From contig JAYRJQ010000010.1 of NCBI GenBank assembly GCA_041906185.1, positions 156,416 through 220,415 on the forward strand: a stretch of DNA of 64,000 bases, written 5' to 3'. The translations under genes were made by a program, and so were the position numbers. This stretch comes from Roseateles_B sp041906185 (GTDB lineage Bacteria > Pseudomonadota > Gammaproteobacteria > Burkholderiales > Burkholderiaceae_C). The notes below the pieces were generated by a model that was given only the letters and a program-made list of their open reading frames with translations, was not told the DNA's origin and searched no databases. This document shows positions 56,269-64,000 of this stretch, piece after piece. Each line of letters begins with the position of its first letter. The stretch's first letter is position 1.

Positions 56269-56528
56269 GCGTCTTCGCCGGGGGCGGGGTAGGGGTCGCC
56301 GGGGGCGCGGCCTCGCAGGGCGCGCAGGGCGTCGTTGGTGCTGGCGTGGCCTTCGGCCAACTTGAAGCGGCCGCGCAGCTTGGACAGCGCATCGTCCACA
56401 TTCTTGCGCAGGATGATGCGCCCGCCGTCGAGTTCCACCTTCAGCGTGGTGCCTTTGGTGAGGCCCAGGGCGTCACGGACGGGCTTGGGCAAGGTGATCT
56501 GCCCACGTTCTGCCACGGTCACTTCCAT
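56265..56528 (-). CDS. vapB: AbrB-family antitoxin (VapB-like)
   Basis: 87 residues from the ATG at 56528, preceded by AGAGGAGTCTCCGC. The N-terminal swapped-hairpin DNA-binding domain reads VAERGQITLPKPVRDALGLTKGTTLKVEL, as in AbrB/MazE/VapB antitoxins. The C-terminal part (about 45-87) should wrap around the PIN toxin. It would repress its own promoter. Translationally coupled to the toxin gene. Confidence 0.9.
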   Translation of the reverse strand: MEVTVAERGQITLPKPVRDALGLTKGTTLKVELDGGRIILRKNVDDALSKLRGRFKLAEGHASTNDALRALRGRAPGDPYPAPGEDA

Positions 56529-56716
56529 GCGGAGACTCCTCTCGGGATGCACACCAAGTATGCGCTGAAAAGTATGCATTGATTGTACGTACTTCTGGCC
56601 TCACCCCAAGCCCGAGCGGGGTACTCGGACTTCGGGGGCGAGCAGCCTCAGGCGCGCGACGGGACGGGGGCCCGGCGGGGGCCGGCGTGCCCGCCCCACG
56701 AAGGCGTCCGGCCATG

Positions 56717-56740
56717 AAAAAAGGAGGCCGAAGCCTCCTT
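56717..56740 (-). terminator. Rho-independent terminator of the exported-protein gene
   Basis: On the minus strand AAGGAGGC-TTCG-GCCTCCTT is followed by four more Ts: an 8-bp stem with a UUCG tetraloop. It lies 20 bases after the stop codon of the gene at 56760-57299. Confidence 0.9.
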
Positions 56741-56759
56741 GTCGCGGGCGCGAGGGCGC

Positions 56760-57299
56760 TCAGTTGCTGGCGTTCGTGCCCGGCGTGATGCCGATGCCGC
56801 CGGCCGGGGCGGCGCCGGCGCCATTGGCCACGAAGGCGCGCTGCTCGGCGTGCTGGCAGCTGTCGGCCATGCGCTGGCCGACCTTGGCGTTCATCAGCAT
56901 GGACTTGGACGGGATCTGCAGCCAGACCACGCCGGCGTGCTTGTCTTCCAGGCGCACGGCACCGGTGGTGGTGGGCTCCGGCGTCATGTTGTAGACCATC
57001 TTGCCGAACTGCAGGCGGAAGCGGCCGGGCTTGTCGGGGTGGGGGGTGATGTGCACCTGCTGGTTGAACTCGCACTGCACCTCACCGGCATGCACGCGGG
57101 GGGCGACGGCCATCTGCTCGTCGCTCAGCGTGGCTTCCTCGGGCGGAGGCAGCGGGGCCACGGCGGTCTGCGGCTTCAGCTTGGCGGCCAGGCGGTTCTT
57201 GGGCGCAGGCGGCGTTTCCTTGGCGGCGGCAAAAGCCTGGCCGGCGATCAGGAGGGCGCAGGTGCCGAGCACGGCAGTGAGGGAGCGGAGGTGATGCAT
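56760..57299 (-). CDS. Exported protein of unknown function
   Basis: 179 residues from the ATG at 57299. A signal peptide (residues 1-25, LLIAGQAFAA) is followed by a Pro-rich segment and a beta-rich domain with GEVQCEFNQQVHITPHPDKPGRFRLQFGKMVYNM, then a C-terminal glycine-rich tail. Two cysteines (VQCEF, DSCQHAE) may form a disulphide. Similar small periplasmic proteins occur widely in Burkholderiales without assigned function. Own terminator; a small hairpin TGCTTG/CAAGCA (57317-57334) is in its leader. Confidence 0.8.
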   Translation of the reverse strand: MHHLRSLTAVLGTCALLIAGQAFAAAKETPPAPKNRLAAKLKPQTAVAPLPPPEEATLSDEQMAVAPRVHAGEVQCEFNQQVHITPHPDKPGRFRLQFGKMVYNMTPEPTTTGAVRLEDKHAGVVWLQIPSKSMLMNAKVGQRMADSCQHAEQRAFVANGAGAAPAGGIGITPGTNASN

Positions 57300-57511
57300 G
57301 AGAAATCCTGTGCAGATGCTTGATTGTGCAAGCAAAAGAGCGCTTTGTGGTGCCTGCGGTGGGGTGCCGTGTCGGGCCTGGGCGACGACCGGCGCAAGCA
57401 TGCGCCCCGGCGGCGCGGCTGTCTATGCCAGAAATCCCTTCATCTGCAAGCAAAGGTGAGGACTTCCCGCCGAGGGCGTCCGGCGCCGGTGCCGGTCGCA
57501 GGGAGGGCGAA

Positions 57512-58507
57512 TCAGAGGCTGAAGTAGGCGGCCGTCACTTCGGCCGGCAACGCCTGCCCGGTGCGGTGGGCGCGTTCCAGCACCTGCCAGAAGTAGCGGT
57601 AGCTGGCGCGGTCGTGCAGGGTGTCCCGGTGCTGGATCGGGGCCCAGGAGGCGGCCTGGGCGGCCTGGATGATCTCGATGGCCTCGTCGATCTCAGCCAT
57701 GCGCGGGGCGAAGGCCTCGATGATGGGTCGGATCTGGTTGGGATGGATGCTCCACATGCGCGTGTAGCCGAACTCACGTGCGGCGCGCCCGGCGGCCATC
57801 TCGAGGGCGTCGGTGTCCTTGAACTCCGTCACCACGCAGTGCGAGGGCGTCTTGCCGTGCGCATGAGCGGCTGCGGCGATCTCCAGCTTGGCGCGCACCA
57901 CCAGCGGATGGCTGAACTGGCCCTCGACCGTCAGCCCGACGCGCGGAATGGCGCCGCGGTGCGCCGAGATGAAGTCCATCAGCCCGAAGGACAGGGACTC
58001 GATGCGCGGGTGCGCCGCGATGCGCTGCACGTCGCGCAGGGCGCCGTGGGTCTCGATCAGCACATGCACGGGCAGCTCGCCGGCGAGGCCCAGGCGCGCG
58101 CGGGTGGCGTCGATGAAGGCGATGGCGCGGTCCACGTCCTCGAAGGACTGCGGCTTGGGCACCATGAGGTAGGCCAGGCGCTCGCCGCCGCCGGCGAGCA
58201 GGCCTTCCACGTCGCCCTCGAAGGCGGGATGCCCCAGCGGGTGCACGCGGGCGCCCACGCGGCCGTGGCGGTTCAGCGGGTCGTTGAGCACCTCGTTGAC
58301 CAGCAGCACGTGCTCGACCTCGCCGCCCACGGGCGCGCCGTCCTCGCAGTCCAGCGTGATGTCGAAGACCGGGCCCATCTCGGCCTGCAGCTCCAGGCTC
58401 TTGCGCATGCGGGCCTCGACGCCGCAGTAGTGGTCGACGACGGGCAGCAGGGCGGCGGCATCGCCTTCCTCGAAGAGGGCCAGGCGGGGATGGGGCGCGG
58501 TGCTCAT
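57512..58507 (-). CDS. HpcH/HpaI aldolase/citrate lyase family CoA-ester lyase (CitE-like)
   Basis: 331 residues. The family features are LDCEDGAPVGGE (metal-binding Asp/Glu) near residue 60, LIETHGALRDVQRIAAHPRIESLSFG and MDFISAHRG. Members cleave malyl-CoA, methylmalyl-CoA or citramalyl-CoA to acetyl-CoA or propionyl-CoA plus glyoxylate or pyruvate. It lies 107 bases after mdh on the same strand, beyond an intrinsic terminator, so it is transcribed separately or by read-through. The exact substrate is not known. Confidence 0.9.
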   Translation of the reverse strand: MSTAPHPRLALFEEGDAAALLPVVDHYCGVEARMRKSLELQAEMGPVFDITLDCEDGAPVGGEVEHVLLVNEVLNDPLNRHGRVGARVHPLGHPAFEGDVEGLLAGGGERLAYLMVPKPQSFEDVDRAIAFIDATRARLGLAGELPVHVLIETHGALRDVQRIAAHPRIESLSFGLMDFISAHRGAIPRVGLTVEGQFSHPLVVRAKLEIAAAAHAHGKTPSHCVVTEFKDTDALEMAAGRAAREFGYTRMWSIHPNQIRPIIEAFAPRMAEIDEAIEIIQAAQAASWAPIQHRDTLHDRASYRYFWQVLERAHRTGQALPAEVTAAYFSL

Positions 58508-58540
58508 GGGCGGGCTCGATGGATCAGTGGCGGAAATGAA

Positions 58541-58566
58541 AAAGGGTCGGCACGGGGCCGACCCTT
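58541..58566 (-). terminator. Rho-independent terminator of mdh
   Basis: On the minus strand AAGGGTCGGC-CCCGT-GCCGACCCTT is followed by TTTCA. A 10-bp perfect stem with a 5-base loop, about 50 bases after the mdh stop and 34 before the CitE-like gene. Confidence 0.88.
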
Positions 58567-58614
58567 CACCGTATCACGAAGCGGTGTCCGTGATGCTGTC
58601 AGACGCTGCGCGGA

Positions 58615-59601
58615 TTACAGCAGGTGCTTGACGCCGTTCTGCTCTTCCAGCAGCTCGTTCAGGGTCTTGTTGATGCACTCTTGCGAGAAGGCATCGATCT
58701 CCAGGCCCTCGACGATCTTGTACTCGCCGTTCTCGCAGGTGACGGGGTAGCCGAACATCACTTCGGCGGGGATGCCGTACTCGCCCTTGGACGGGATGCC
58801 CATGGTGACCCACTTGCCGTTGGTGCCCAGGGCCCAGTCGCGCATGTGGTCGATGGCAGCGTTGGCGGCCGAGGCGGCCGAGGACAGGCCGCGGGCGGCG
58901 ATGATGGCGGCGCCGCGCTTGCCGACGGTCGGCAGGAACACTTCACGGTTCCACTGCTCGTCGTTGATCATGGCCTTGACCGACTGGCCGCCGATGGTGG
59001 CGTAGCGGTAGTCGGCGTACATCGTGGGCGAGTGGTTGCCCCACACGGCCAGCTTCTCGATGTCAGCCACGGCCTTGCCGGTCTTGGCGGCGATCTGCGA
59101 GGCAGCGCGGTTGTGGTCCAGGCGCAGCATGGCGGTGAAGTTCTTGGCCGGCAGGTCCGGGGCCGACTTCATGGCGATGTAGGCGTTGGTGTTGGCGGGG
59201 TTGCCCACGACCAGCACCTTGACGTTGCGCGAGGCCACGGCGTTGAGGGCCTTGCCCTGGACCGTGAAGATCTGGGCGTTGGCGGCCAGCAGGTCCGAAC
59301 GCTCCATGCCGGGGCCGCGGGGACGGGCGCCGACCAGCAGGGCGAAGTCGGTGTCCTTGAAGGCGGTCATCGGGTCGCTGTGGGCCTCGATGCCGGCCAG
59401 CAGCGGGAAGGCGCAGTCTTCCAGCTCCATGATCACGCCCTTCAGCGCGTTCTGGGCCTTCTCGTCGGGGATCTCCAGCAGCTGCAGGATGACGGGCTGG
59501 TCCTTGCCCAGCATTTCGCCGGAGGCGATGCGGAACAGCAGGGCGTAGCCGATCTGGCCTGCGGCGCCGGTGACGGCAACGCGAACGGGTTTCTTGCTCA
59601 T
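58615..59601 (-). CDS. mdh: Malate dehydrogenase
   Basis: 328 residues from the ATG at 59601, with GGAGACCTCC upstream. Starts with the NAD-binding loop AVTGAAGQIGYALLFRIASG; catalytic residues are in RLDHNRAASQIA (substrate arginine and aspartate) and WGNHSPTMYAD (catalytic histidine). It oxidises malate to oxaloacetate. The longer frame upstream is not used. Divergent from gntR; a palindrome between them (59826-59843) probably regulates both. Confidence 0.97.
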   Translation of the reverse strand: MSKKPVRVAVTGAAGQIGYALLFRIASGEMLGKDQPVILQLLEIPDEKAQNALKGVIMELEDCAFPLLAGIEAHSDPMTAFKDTDFALLVGARPRGPGMERSDLLAANAQIFTVQGKALNAVASRNVKVLVVGNPANTNAYIAMKSAPDLPAKNFTAMLRLDHNRAASQIAAKTGKAVADIEKLAVWGNHSPTMYADYRYATIGGQSVKAMINDEQWNREVFLPTVGKRGAAIIAARGLSSAASAANAAIDHMRDWALGTNGKWVTMGIPSKGEYGIPAEVMFGYPVTCENGEYKIVEGLEIDAFSQECINKTLNELLEEQNGVKHLL

Positions 59602-59905
59602 GGAGGTCTCCGAAAAGGATGAAAAAGCTGTTCGTGGCGCCACTGGTTGCGGTGCACGGCGGTCATCCTGGAACGAGCGAGACCGAAGAGCGGGCAGGCG
59701 GCGGCGCGGTGGCCGCAAGTGTAGGTCAGAGTCCGGGCGTTTTCCCTATTGACCATCTGAAGGCTGCCACTTGAGGCCGGGCAGGCGAGATTATGAGGCG
59801 TCCTTTGCATAAAACTGACTGTCTTATGTCTTATAGAAGACATTTTTGAGAGGATTTGCTGAATCCGCTCGACGTGGCGGGGTGCCCTGTGCTCGAATCC
59901 CGGCC
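59602..59905. other. Divergent region between mdh and gntR
   Basis: About 300 bases with no gene. The portion nearest gntR (about 59790-59870) is A/T-rich and carries the palindrome at 59826-59843 and likely promoters. The remainder is unremarkable. Confidence 0.6.
59826..59843. promoter_or_regulatory. GntR-type operator candidate
   Basis: ATGTCTTATAGAAGACAT: 7-bp inverted repeat ATGTCTT-N4-AAGACAT, with another TGTCTTAT just left of it (59820-59827). It lies 62 bases before the gntR start and 225 bases upstream of mdh. The symmetry and spacing fit a GntR dimer; autoregulation and control of mdh are inferred. Confidence 0.6.
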
Positions 59906-60700
59906 ATGCCGAATCCACCTGCAGTCCCGAGCACGCCTGGCCTTGAGCTCCAGCGTGGCGAGACTGCGCCCGGCGGGCTGTCCTCGCCGGCGTTCTCGCC
60001 GCTGTACCGCCAGATCAAGGGCCTGATCATCCAGCGCCTGCAGGCCGGCGCCTGGAAGGCCGGCGAGGCCATCCCGAGCGAGATGGAGCTCGCCGCCAGC
60101 TTCGGCGTGAGCCAGGGGACCGTCCGTAAGGCTATTGACGAACTTGCGGCCGAGAATCTGCTCGTTCGCCGCCAGGGCAAGGGCACCTTCGTCGCCACGC
60201 ACGCGGAGCAGAAGCAGCAGTACCGCTTCCTGCGCCTGATGCCGGACGAGGACCAGGATCCCGGTCTGGGGCGGCAGTTGCTGGACTGCCGGCGTCAGCG
60301 CGCGCCGGCCTGGATTGCCCGCCAGCTGCAGATGCGTGCGGGCGATGCCATGGTCGAGGTGCGCCGCCTGCTGCACAGCAAGGGCCGGCCGGTGGTGCTG
60401 GATGACATCTGGCTGCCGGGCAGCCTGTTCAAGGGTTTGACGACCGAGCTGCTGAACCAGCATCGCGGTCCTTTCTATGGCTTGTTCGAGTCGGAGTTCG
60501 GGGTCCAGATGATCCGTGCCCAGGAGAAGATCCGTGCCGTGGCGGCGGATGCCGAGACCGCCGCGCTGCTGCAGGTCGAGGTCGGCGCACCGCTGCTGAG
60601 CGTGGAGCGCCTGTCCTTCACCTACGGCGACCGCCCGGTGGAACTCAGGCGCGGGCTCTACAACACTTCCACGCACTTTTATCGCAACGATCTGAATTGA
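59906..60700 (+). CDS. GntR family transcriptional regulator (HutC/UTRA subfamily)
   Basis: 264 residues from the ATG at 59906. The winged helix-turn-helix is at about residues 30-97 with SEMELAASFGVSQGTVRKAIDELAAENLLVRRQGKGTF, and the C-terminal UTRA effector domain runs from about 115 and ends VELRRGLYNTSTHFYRNDLN. Divergent from mdh and 101 bases before sdhC, it is placed to control TCA genes, with a citrate-cycle acid as a plausible ligand. In Burkholderiales a GntR gene often precedes sdhCDAB. Confidence 0.92.
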   Translation: MPNPPAVPSTPGLELQRGETAPGGLSSPAFSPLYRQIKGLIIQRLQAGAWKAGEAIPSEMELAASFGVSQGTVRKAIDELAAENLLVRRQGKGTFVATHAEQKQQYRFLRLMPDEDQDPGLGRQLLDCRRQRAPAWIARQLQMRAGDAMVEVRRLLHSKGRPVVLDDIWLPGSLFKGLTTELLNQHRGPFYGLFESEFGVQMIRAQEKIRAVAADAETAALLQVEVGAPLLSVERLSFTYGDRPVELRRGLYNTSTHFYRNDLN

Positions 60701-60801
60701 CCCTCTGAAAGAAAGAGGTTCGCGGCAGTGAAAGGCAAGGCCTGACCCTGTTGCGTTGCAATAAAATCCTCAGGTTTCACATTGATTACCAAAGGTCGGG
60801 T

Positions 60802-61242
60802 ATGACAGACACCACCGTTCAGACCAAAAAACCGCGACCGGTCTTCCGCAACATCCATGTGACGGAGATCGTGTCCTACCGCCTGCCGCCTGCCGGCATC
60901 GTCTCGATCCTGCATCGCATCAGCGGCCTGCTGATGTTCCTCCTGCTGCCGTTCGTGATCTGGATGCTGGACACCAGCCTGAGCACCGAGATCTCCTTCG
61001 ACGTGTTCAAGAACGCCTTCGTGGCCGGCCTCGGTCCGATTCCCGGCGTGCTGGTCAAGCTGGTCGCGCTGGCCCTGATCTGGGGCTACCTGCATCACTT
61101 CATCGCCGGCGTGCGCCATCTGTGGATGGACGCCACGCACAGCGTCAGCAAGCAGCAGGGCCACTCCAGCGCCGTGGTGACGCTCGCGCTGTCCGTGCTG
61201 CTGACCCTGGCCCTGGGCGCCAAGCTCTTCGGCCTGTACTGA
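60802..61242 (+). CDS. sdhC: Succinate dehydrogenase cytochrome b556 subunit
   Basis: 146 residues from the ATG at 60802. Three membrane helices and the motif SILHRISG, whose serine and arginine line the quinone site; HHFIAGVRHLWMD carries the haem-ligand histidine. It anchors the complex in the inner membrane. First gene of sdhCDAB. Confidence 0.96.
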   Translation: MTDTTVQTKKPRPVFRNIHVTEIVSYRLPPAGIVSILHRISGLLMFLLLPFVIWMLDTSLSTEISFDVFKNAFVAGLGPIPGVLVKLVALALIWGYLHHFIAGVRHLWMDATHSVSKQQGHSSAVVTLALSVLLTLALGAKLFGLY

Positions 61243-61270
61243 TCGCCTGACCTGGATTGAGGTGCAAAGA

Positions 61271-61633
61271 ATGAGTACTTACGGAACCAAGCGCATCGTC
61301 AGCGGTGCGCACTATGGTCTGCGCGACTGGCTGGCCCAGCGCGTGACGGCCGTGCTGATGGCCCTGTTCACCATCGTGCTGCTGGCCCAGATCCTCCTCA
61401 CCATGAAGCCCCTGGGCTACGAGCTGTGGGCCGGGATCTTCTCCCAGCAATGGATGAAGTTCGTGACCTTCGCGACCATCATCGCCCTGGCGTACCACGC
61501 CTGGGTCGGTGTTCGCGACATCTGGATGGACTATGTGAAGCCCGTCGGCCTGCGCCTGACGCTGCACGTGTTCACCCTGGTCTGGTTGGTGGGTTGCGCG
61601 GGTTGGGCGATCCAAGTCCTCTGGAGGCTGTAA
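61271..61633 (+). CDS. sdhD: Succinate dehydrogenase membrane anchor subunit
   Basis: 120 residues from the ATG at 61271. Three membrane helices and the sequence ALAYHAWVGVRDIWMDY, with the haem-binding histidine and quinone-site aspartate/tyrosine region. Twenty-eight bases after sdhC, four before sdhA. Confidence 0.95.
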   Translation: MSTYGTKRIVSGAHYGLRDWLAQRVTAVLMALFTIVLLAQILLTMKPLGYELWAGIFSQQWMKFVTFATIIALAYHAWVGVRDIWMDYVKPVGLRLTLHVFTLVWLVGCAGWAIQVLWRL

Positions 61634-61636
61634 AAA

Positions 61637-63412
61637 ATGCAAGTTGGAAGCTCGCTCGCAAAGCGCAAGTTTGACGTGGTGATCGTGGGTGCCGGTGGTT
61701 CCGGCATGCGCGCCTCGCTGCAACTGTCCCTGGCCGGCCTGAACGTCGCCGTGCTGTCCAAGGTCTTCCCGACCCGCTCGCACACCGTGGCGGCGCAGGG
61801 CGGCATCGGTGCCTCGCTGGGCAACATGTCGGAAGACAACTGGCACTACCACTTCTTCGACACCGTCAAGGGGTCGGACTGGCTGGGTGACCAGGACGCC
61901 ATCGAGTTCATGTGCCGCGAGGCCCCGAAGGTCGTGTACGAACTCGAGCACTTCGGCATGCCCTTCGACCGCAACGCCGACGGCACCATCTACCAGCGCC
62001 CCTTCGGCGGCCATACCGCCAACTACGGCGAGAAGCCCGTCCAGCGCGCCTGCGCCGCCGCCGACCGCACCGGTCACGCGCTGCTGCACACGCTGTACCA
62101 GCAGAACGTCAAGGCCAAGACCCAGTTCTTCGTGGAATGGATGGCGCTCGACGTCATCCGTGACGCCGAAGGCGACGTCGTCGGCGTGACCGCGCTGGAA
62201 ATGGAAACCGGCGACGTGCACGTGCTGCACGCCAAGACCGTGCTGTTCGCCACCGGTGGCGCCGGCCGCATCTACCAGGCCTCGACCAACGCCTTCATCA
62301 ACACCGGCGACGGCCTGGGCATGGCGGCTCGCGCCGGCATCCCGCTGGAAGACATGGAGTTCTGGCAGTTCCACCCCACCGGCGTGGCCGGCGCGGGCGT
62401 GCTGCTGACCGAAGGCTGCCGTGGCGAAGGCGCGATCCTGCGCAACAGCAACGGCGAGCGCTTCATGGAGCGTTACGCCCCCACCCTGAAGGACCTGGCC
62501 CCGCGTGACTTCGTGTCCCGCTCGATGGACCAGGAAATCAAGGAAGGCCGTGGCTGCGGTCCCAACAAGGACTACGTCCTGCTCGACATGACCCACCTGG
62601 GCGCCGAGACGATCATGAAGCGTCTGCCCTCCGTGTTCGAGATCGGCCACAACTTCGCCAACGTCGACATCACCAAGGAGCCGATCCCCGTGGTGCCGAC
62701 CATCCACTACCAGATGGGTGGCATCCCCACCAACATCAACGGTCAGGTGGTCGTGCCCAAGAACGGCAACCCGAACGAGGTCATCAACGGCCTGTACGCG
62801 GTGGGCGAGTGCTCCTGCGTGTCGGTGCACGGCGCCAACCGCCTGGGCACCAACTCGCTGCTCGACCTCGTCGTGTTCGGTCGCGCCGCCGGCAACCACA
62901 TCGTCGAGACCAACCTCAAGACGAAGAGCCACAAGCCTCTCCCGAAGGACGCCGCCGACTACACCCTGTCGCGCCTGGCCCGCCTGGACAGCGCCAAGAA
63001 CGGCGAGTACTCGCAAGATGTGGCCAACGAGATCCGCTCGACCATGCAGGCTCACGCTGGTGTGTTCCGCACGCAAAAGAGCATGGACGAAGGCGTCAAG
63101 AAGATCGCTGCCGTGCGCGAGCGCGTCAAGGCCATCGGCCTGAAGGACAACTCCAAGGTCTTCAACACCGCCCGCATCGAAGCGCTGGAAGTCGACAACC
63201 TGATCGAGGCCGCACAAGCCACGATGGTGGCTGCTGCCGCGCGTCCGGAGAGCCGTGGCGCCCACGCCCACGATGACTTCCCGAACCGCGACGACGCCAA
63301 CTGGATGAAGCACTCGCTGTGGTACTCCGAAGGCAGCCGCCTCGACTACAAGCCCGTGAACCTGACCCCGTTGACCGTGGAATCGGTGCCTCCCAAGGTC
63401 CGCACGTTCTGA
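61637..63412 (+). CDS. sdhA: Succinate dehydrogenase flavoprotein subunit
   Basis: 591 residues. FAD loop VVIVGAGGSGMRASL at the N-terminus, the covalent-flavin histidine His49 in FPTRSHTVAAQGG, substrate and active-site sequences such as GRIYQASTNAF, EFWQFHPTG and HGANRLGTNSLLDLVVFGRAAG. It oxidises succinate to fumarate in the TCA cycle and respiratory chain (complex II). Confidence 0.98.
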   Translation: MQVGSSLAKRKFDVVIVGAGGSGMRASLQLSLAGLNVAVLSKVFPTRSHTVAAQGGIGASLGNMSEDNWHYHFFDTVKGSDWLGDQDAIEFMCREAPKVVYELEHFGMPFDRNADGTIYQRPFGGHTANYGEKPVQRACAAADRTGHALLHTLYQQNVKAKTQFFVEWMALDVIRDAEGDVVGVTALEMETGDVHVLHAKTVLFATGGAGRIYQASTNAFINTGDGLGMAARAGIPLEDMEFWQFHPTGVAGAGVLLTEGCRGEGAILRNSNGERFMERYAPTLKDLAPRDFVSRSMDQEIKEGRGCGPNKDYVLLDMTHLGAETIMKRLPSVFEIGHNFANVDITKEPIPVVPTIHYQMGGIPTNINGQVVVPKNGNPNEVINGLYAVGECSCVSVHGANRLGTNSLLDLVVFGRAAGNHIVETNLKTKSHKPLPKDAADYTLSRLARLDSAKNGEYSQDVANEIRSTMQAHAGVFRTQKSMDEGVKKIAAVRERVKAIGLKDNSKVFNTARIEALEVDNLIEAAQATMVAAAARPESRGAHAHDDFPNRDDANWMKHSLWYSEGSRLDYKPVNLTPLTVESVPPKVRTF

Positions 63413-63443
63413 TCGACAGCGCAACGCATTAGGAAACCCCACC

Positions 63444-64000
63444 ATGAGCCAAAAGCGCACTTTCCAAATCTACCGCTACGATCCGGACAAGGACGCCAAG
63501 CCCTACATGCAGACCATCCAGATCGAGCTCGATGGCAACGAACGCATGCTGCTGGACGCCCTGGTCAAGCTCAAGGCCGTCGATCCGACGCTGTCCTTCC
63601 GCCGCTCCTGCCGTGAAGGCGTCTGCGGTTCGGACGCCATGAACATCAACGGCAAGAACGGCCTGGCCTGCCTGACCAACATGCGCACCCTGCCGCAAAC
63701 GGTTGTGCTCAAGCCGCTGCCCGGTCTGCCGGTGGTCCGCGACCTGATCGTGGACATGACCCAGTTCTTCAAGCAGTACAACTCGATCAAGCCGTACCTC
63801 GTCAACGACACGCCGCCGCCCGAGAAAGAGCGCCTGCAGTCGCCTGAAGAGCGCGAAGAGCTCGACGGTCTGTACGAGTGCATCCTGTGCGCCAGCTGCT
63901 CGACCAGCTGCCCCAGCTTCTGGTGGAACCCCGACAAGTTCGTGGGCCCCGCTGGCCTGCTGCAGGCCTACCGCTTCATCGCCGACAGCCGCGATGAAGA
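63444..64000 (+). CDS. sdhB: Succinate dehydrogenase iron-sulphur subunit, 3' truncated
   Basis: The first 185 residues are visible; the gene continues past the window. Start at 63444 after AGGAAACCCCACC. The [2Fe-2S] ligands are in SCREGVCGSDAMNINGKNGLAC (Cys56, Cys61, Cys76, with Asp64 as in E. coli), and the first cysteines for the 4Fe-4S and 3Fe-4S clusters are in ECILCASCSTSCPSFWW. It carries electrons from SdhA to the quinone site. Confidence 0.97.
   Translation, partial: MSQKRTFQIYRYDPDKDAKPYMQTIQIELDGNERMLLDALVKLKAVDPTLSFRRSCREGVCGSDAMNINGKNGLACLTNMRTLPQTVVLKPLPGLPVVRDLIVDMTQFFKQYNSIKPYLVNDTPPPEKERLQSPEEREELDGLYECILCASCSTSCPSFWWNPDKFVGPAGLLQAYRFIADSRDE

Noticed and set aside
61145..63460. 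771-codon minus-strand frame opposite sdhA
   Set aside because: Shadow of sdhA, whose flavoprotein motifs are unmistakable.

Overview
The window is high-GC DNA with tightly packed genes, frequent four-base ATGA overlaps and no tRNA, rRNA, integrase, transposase or CRISPR array that I could see. Gene content points to a betaproteobacterium of the order Burkholderiales, probably a Roseateles/Mitsuaria/Rubrivivax-type relative. The pointers are a glucokinase fused to an RpiR/HexR-type regulator, the gntR-sdhCDAB arrangement next to mdh and a CoA-ester lyase, AcnB, and a LysR-gcdH pair. The genus is an inference.

Layout. 1-2088: tail of a catabolic operon (two branched-chain-type ABC ATPases, a hotdog thioesterase, a RidA-like protein), possibly the end of an aromatic acyl-CoA pathway. 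2171-10004: alpha/beta hydrolase, large lipoprotein, LysR regulator divergent from glutaryl-CoA dehydrogenase, a DUF2520-type dehydrogenase and an exported unknown. 10038-16347: glucokinase-RpiR fusion, a second glucokinase, and a large TonB-dependent receptor. 16480-20902: small housekeeping and unknown genes (SRPBCC, proline-iminopeptidase-like lipoprotein, ArfB, GFA and others), plus an array of perfect hairpins near 20.2 kb. 20913-38807: a maltodextrin/glycogen locus made of two divergent operons, malK-malE-malF-malG-GH13-AKR on the minus strand and glgP-glgB-esterase-glgX-malQ on the plus strand. 38964-53039: accessory stretch with an unknown exported protein, a DUF1275 membrane protein, an antiporter with a broken partial copy upstream, an unknown basic protein, a lipoxygenase, an FMN reductase, a 1674-residue kinase/ATPase/GAF/GGDEF protein and a membrane protein. 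53234-64000: TCA-cycle block with acnB, a VapBC-like pair, an exported unknown, a CitE-like lyase, mdh, gntR and sdhCDAB (sdhB runs off the end).

How the genes work together. The TonB receptor, the periplasmic GH13 enzyme, MalEFGK, GlgP, MalQ, GlgX, GlgB and the two glucokinases form an uptake-to-glucose-6-phosphate route for maltodextrins. Reading the intergenic regions, I found palindromes of the form TGTAGT-N3-ACTACA upstream of the glk-rpiR fusion, near glk2 and the receptor gene, and in the mal/glgP divergent region. They resemble published HexR operators, so the fused regulator may control the whole set. This local regulon, with additional unrelated palindromes and a structured leader, is the most interesting feature of the window. 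A second small regulatory unit is an 18-bp palindrome between mdh and gntR, which probably ties the GntR protein to TCA-cycle genes.
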